Under the pieces are notes generated by a model, which saw nothing but the letters and a program-made list of their open reading frames with translations, did not search any database and had not been told where the DNA came from. A stretch of 64,000 bases of DNA, taken from contig JBOFHK010000017.1 of NCBI GenBank assembly GCA_051649605.1, forward strand, positions 124,001 through 188,000, given 5' to 3'. The DNA comes from Brevinema_A sp051649605 (GTDB lineage Bacteria > Spirochaetota > Brevinematia > Brevinematales > Brevinemataceae). Within the stretch, counting starts at the first letter, position 1. Each line of letters begins with the position of its first letter. This document shows positions 62,895 through 64,000 of the stretch, piece after piece. The translations under genes and the position numbers were made by a program.

Positions 62895-63632
62895 ATGGCG
62901 GGTCATAGTAAATGGGCTAATATTAAGCATAGAAAAGGTGCTCAAGATGCGAAACGAGGAAATTTATTTTCTAAAATTGCAAAGGAAATAATCATCGCAT
63001 CTCGTGATGGGGGTGGAGATCCTAGTGCCAACATTCGTCTTCGAGCAGCAATTGATAAAGCTCGTGCAGCGAATATGCCGAAAGATAATATTGACCGAGC
63101 CATCAAAAGAGGTACAGGAGAGCTTGAAGGAGTTAGCTACGAAACTTTCTCTTATGAGGGTTATGGGCCTGGCGGTGTCGCAGTAATTATTGATGTTACC
63201 ACCGATAATAAAAATCGTGCAGCAGCAGATATTAGAAAGATCTTGTCTAAATTCAATGGTAATCTAGGAGAACTTGGTTGTGTTTCTTGGATGTTCGATA
63301 CTAAGGGACTTCTTGTATTTGAAACCGAAGACACAGATACTTTGATGGAAGTGGCTTTAGAGGTCGGGGCAGATGATATTAATATTGATGGGAACATTGT
63401 TGAAGTTTATACAGTATTTGAAGAATATGCAGCTATTTCTGATGCTCTTAAAGATGCGGGTTATGAAGCTATTAGCTCGGAAATTTCTAAAATTCCACAG
63501 AATAAAATCACTTTAGATGCTCAAAAATCAACATCTTTTCTGAAAATGTTTGATGCTTTAGAAGATTACGAAGATGTTTCTTCTGTGGCAAGTAACGCTG
63601 ATCTTGATGAATCTATTTTTCATGATAAATAA
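62895..63632 (+). CDS. yebC: YebC/PmpR family protein
   Basis: YebC-type proteins were first described as transcription regulators and have more recently been linked to ribosome stalling relief. The 245-residue product has MAGHSKWANIKHRKGAQDAK, IDKARAANMPKDNIDRAIK and the GVAVIIDVTTDNKNR segment. The start at 62895 was chosen from the family start; GTG three codons earlier is not needed. Confidence 0.94.
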   Translation: MAGHSKWANIKHRKGAQDAKRGNLFSKIAKEIIIASRDGGGDPSANIRLRAAIDKARAANMPKDNIDRAIKRGTGELEGVSYETFSYEGYGPGGVAVIIDVTTDNKNRAAADIRKILSKFNGNLGELGCVSWMFDTKGLLVFETEDTDTLMEVALEVGADDINIDGNIVEVYTVFEEYAAISDALKDAGYEAISSEISKIPQNKITLDAQKSTSFLKMFDALEDYEDVSSVASNADLDESIFHDK

Positions 63633-63679
63633 ACAAAAATGGTACTAGTCTATTTTTATGGTATCGTATAGGAGGTTTT

Positions 63680-64000
63680 ATGTTATACAATAAAAAACTG
63701 ATCGAGGAAGCGGTCGTTTTTCTCAAATCACAAGGGATTTCTCAAGTCTCTCATGTGGTTGTTTTAGGATCAGGATTATCACATATTGCGGATAGTTTTG
63801 ATTCTTCTACTGTTGTGCCTTATGATAAAATTCCAGGGATGCATGCATCGACTGTTAAAGGGCATGATAGTAAAATTATTTATACAGGCAAAACAGTCTT
63901 TCTCAAAGGGCGTATGCATATGTATGAAGGATATTCTGCCTTTCAATCGGCGTTTCCAGTAGCGGTTATGGCAGCACTTGGGGCGAAAAATCTTATTGTT
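63680..64000 (+). CDS. punA: Purine nucleoside phosphorylase, 5' part (cut by window end)
   Basis: Frame is open from ATG 63680 (GGAGG upstream) to the last base; 107 residues. VVVLGSGLSHIAD and the later GRMHMYEGYSAFQS match the trimeric PNP family (phosphate and purine-site segments). It phosphorolyses purine nucleosides for salvage, working with hpt. The C-terminal two thirds lie outside. Confidence 0.9.
   Translation, partial: MLYNKKLIEEAVVFLKSQGISQVSHVVVLGSGLSHIADSFDSSTVVPYDKIPGMHASTVKGHDSKIIYTGKTVFLKGRMHMYEGYSAFQSAFPVAVMAALGAKNLIV

Noticed and set aside
1..64000. CRISPR array, transposase, integrase island or prophage
   Set aside because: No spaced direct repeats, no terminal inverted repeats with a transposase, and the one tyrosine recombinase is Xer-like rather than a phage integrase. 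No complete defence system was seen.

Overview
This window comes from a low-G+C bacterium (about one third G+C by eye) that is almost certainly a spirochaete. The sequence evidence is a FlaA flagellar sheath protein, the proximal and distal rod proteins FlgF and FlgG, the C-terminal part of a V-type ATPase subunit D, an OmpL47-like repeat protein beside CheW, an amidase/GerMN pair, and many lipoproteins. Genus is not settled. Brevinema or a relative would fit the base composition and gene set, but that is inference.

Layout. 1-528: end of a V-ATPase operon and its terminator. 529-1104: AT-rich gap ending in a good promoter. 1105-19053: one long + strand str-S10-spc-alpha supercluster (rpsL, rpsG, fusA, tuf, the S10 genes, the spc genes, secY, adk, infA, rpmJ, rpsM, rpsK, rpoA, rplQ), without rpmD, rpsD or map in their common places. 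19104-23352: minus-strand lolC/E-lolD-ispE-spoVG-tRNA-Gln, then prs. 23466-26904: first block of a paralogous lipoprotein family (three intact genes, one pseudogene). 27069-30704: a GntR regulator facing a fructose-type PTS operon (EIIA, EIIBC, class II aldolase); the aldolase is a pseudogene. 30851-34975: flgF and flgG on the minus strand, separated by a Xer recombinase (+) and a GH13-like protein without recognisable catalytic residues (-). 35142-39995: small hypothetical gene, DUF721, tilS, hpt, ftsH. 40034-41873: second lipoprotein block (two intact genes plus a 127-base deletion remnant). 42074-49687: minus-strand housekeeping genes (M50 protease, rlmB, ackA, metG, DUF2723 membrane protein). 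49875-55071: flaA, then the gatB-coaX-amidase-gerMN operon. 55134-59186: secreted HExxH protein, lone ParB-fold protein, ABC exporter. 59396-64000 (+): exported hypothetical, cheW, OmpL47-like protein, yebC, start of a purine nucleoside phosphorylase.

How it works together. The first 19 kb is core translation, secretion and transcription. Envelope biogenesis recurs: Lol-type export, ispE isoprenoid supply, M50 protease, amidase, FtsH, SecY. Motility appears as flgF, flgG, flaA and cheW, with a sigma-28-like promoter at flgG. The accessory content is the lipoprotein family, which shows repeated duplication, linker variation and decay. No CRISPR array, transposase, prophage or complete novel defence system was seen. 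The least explained material is the lipoprotein family, the GH13-like protein in the flagellar locus, and the basic N-terminal tails on ribosomal proteins L5 and S5.
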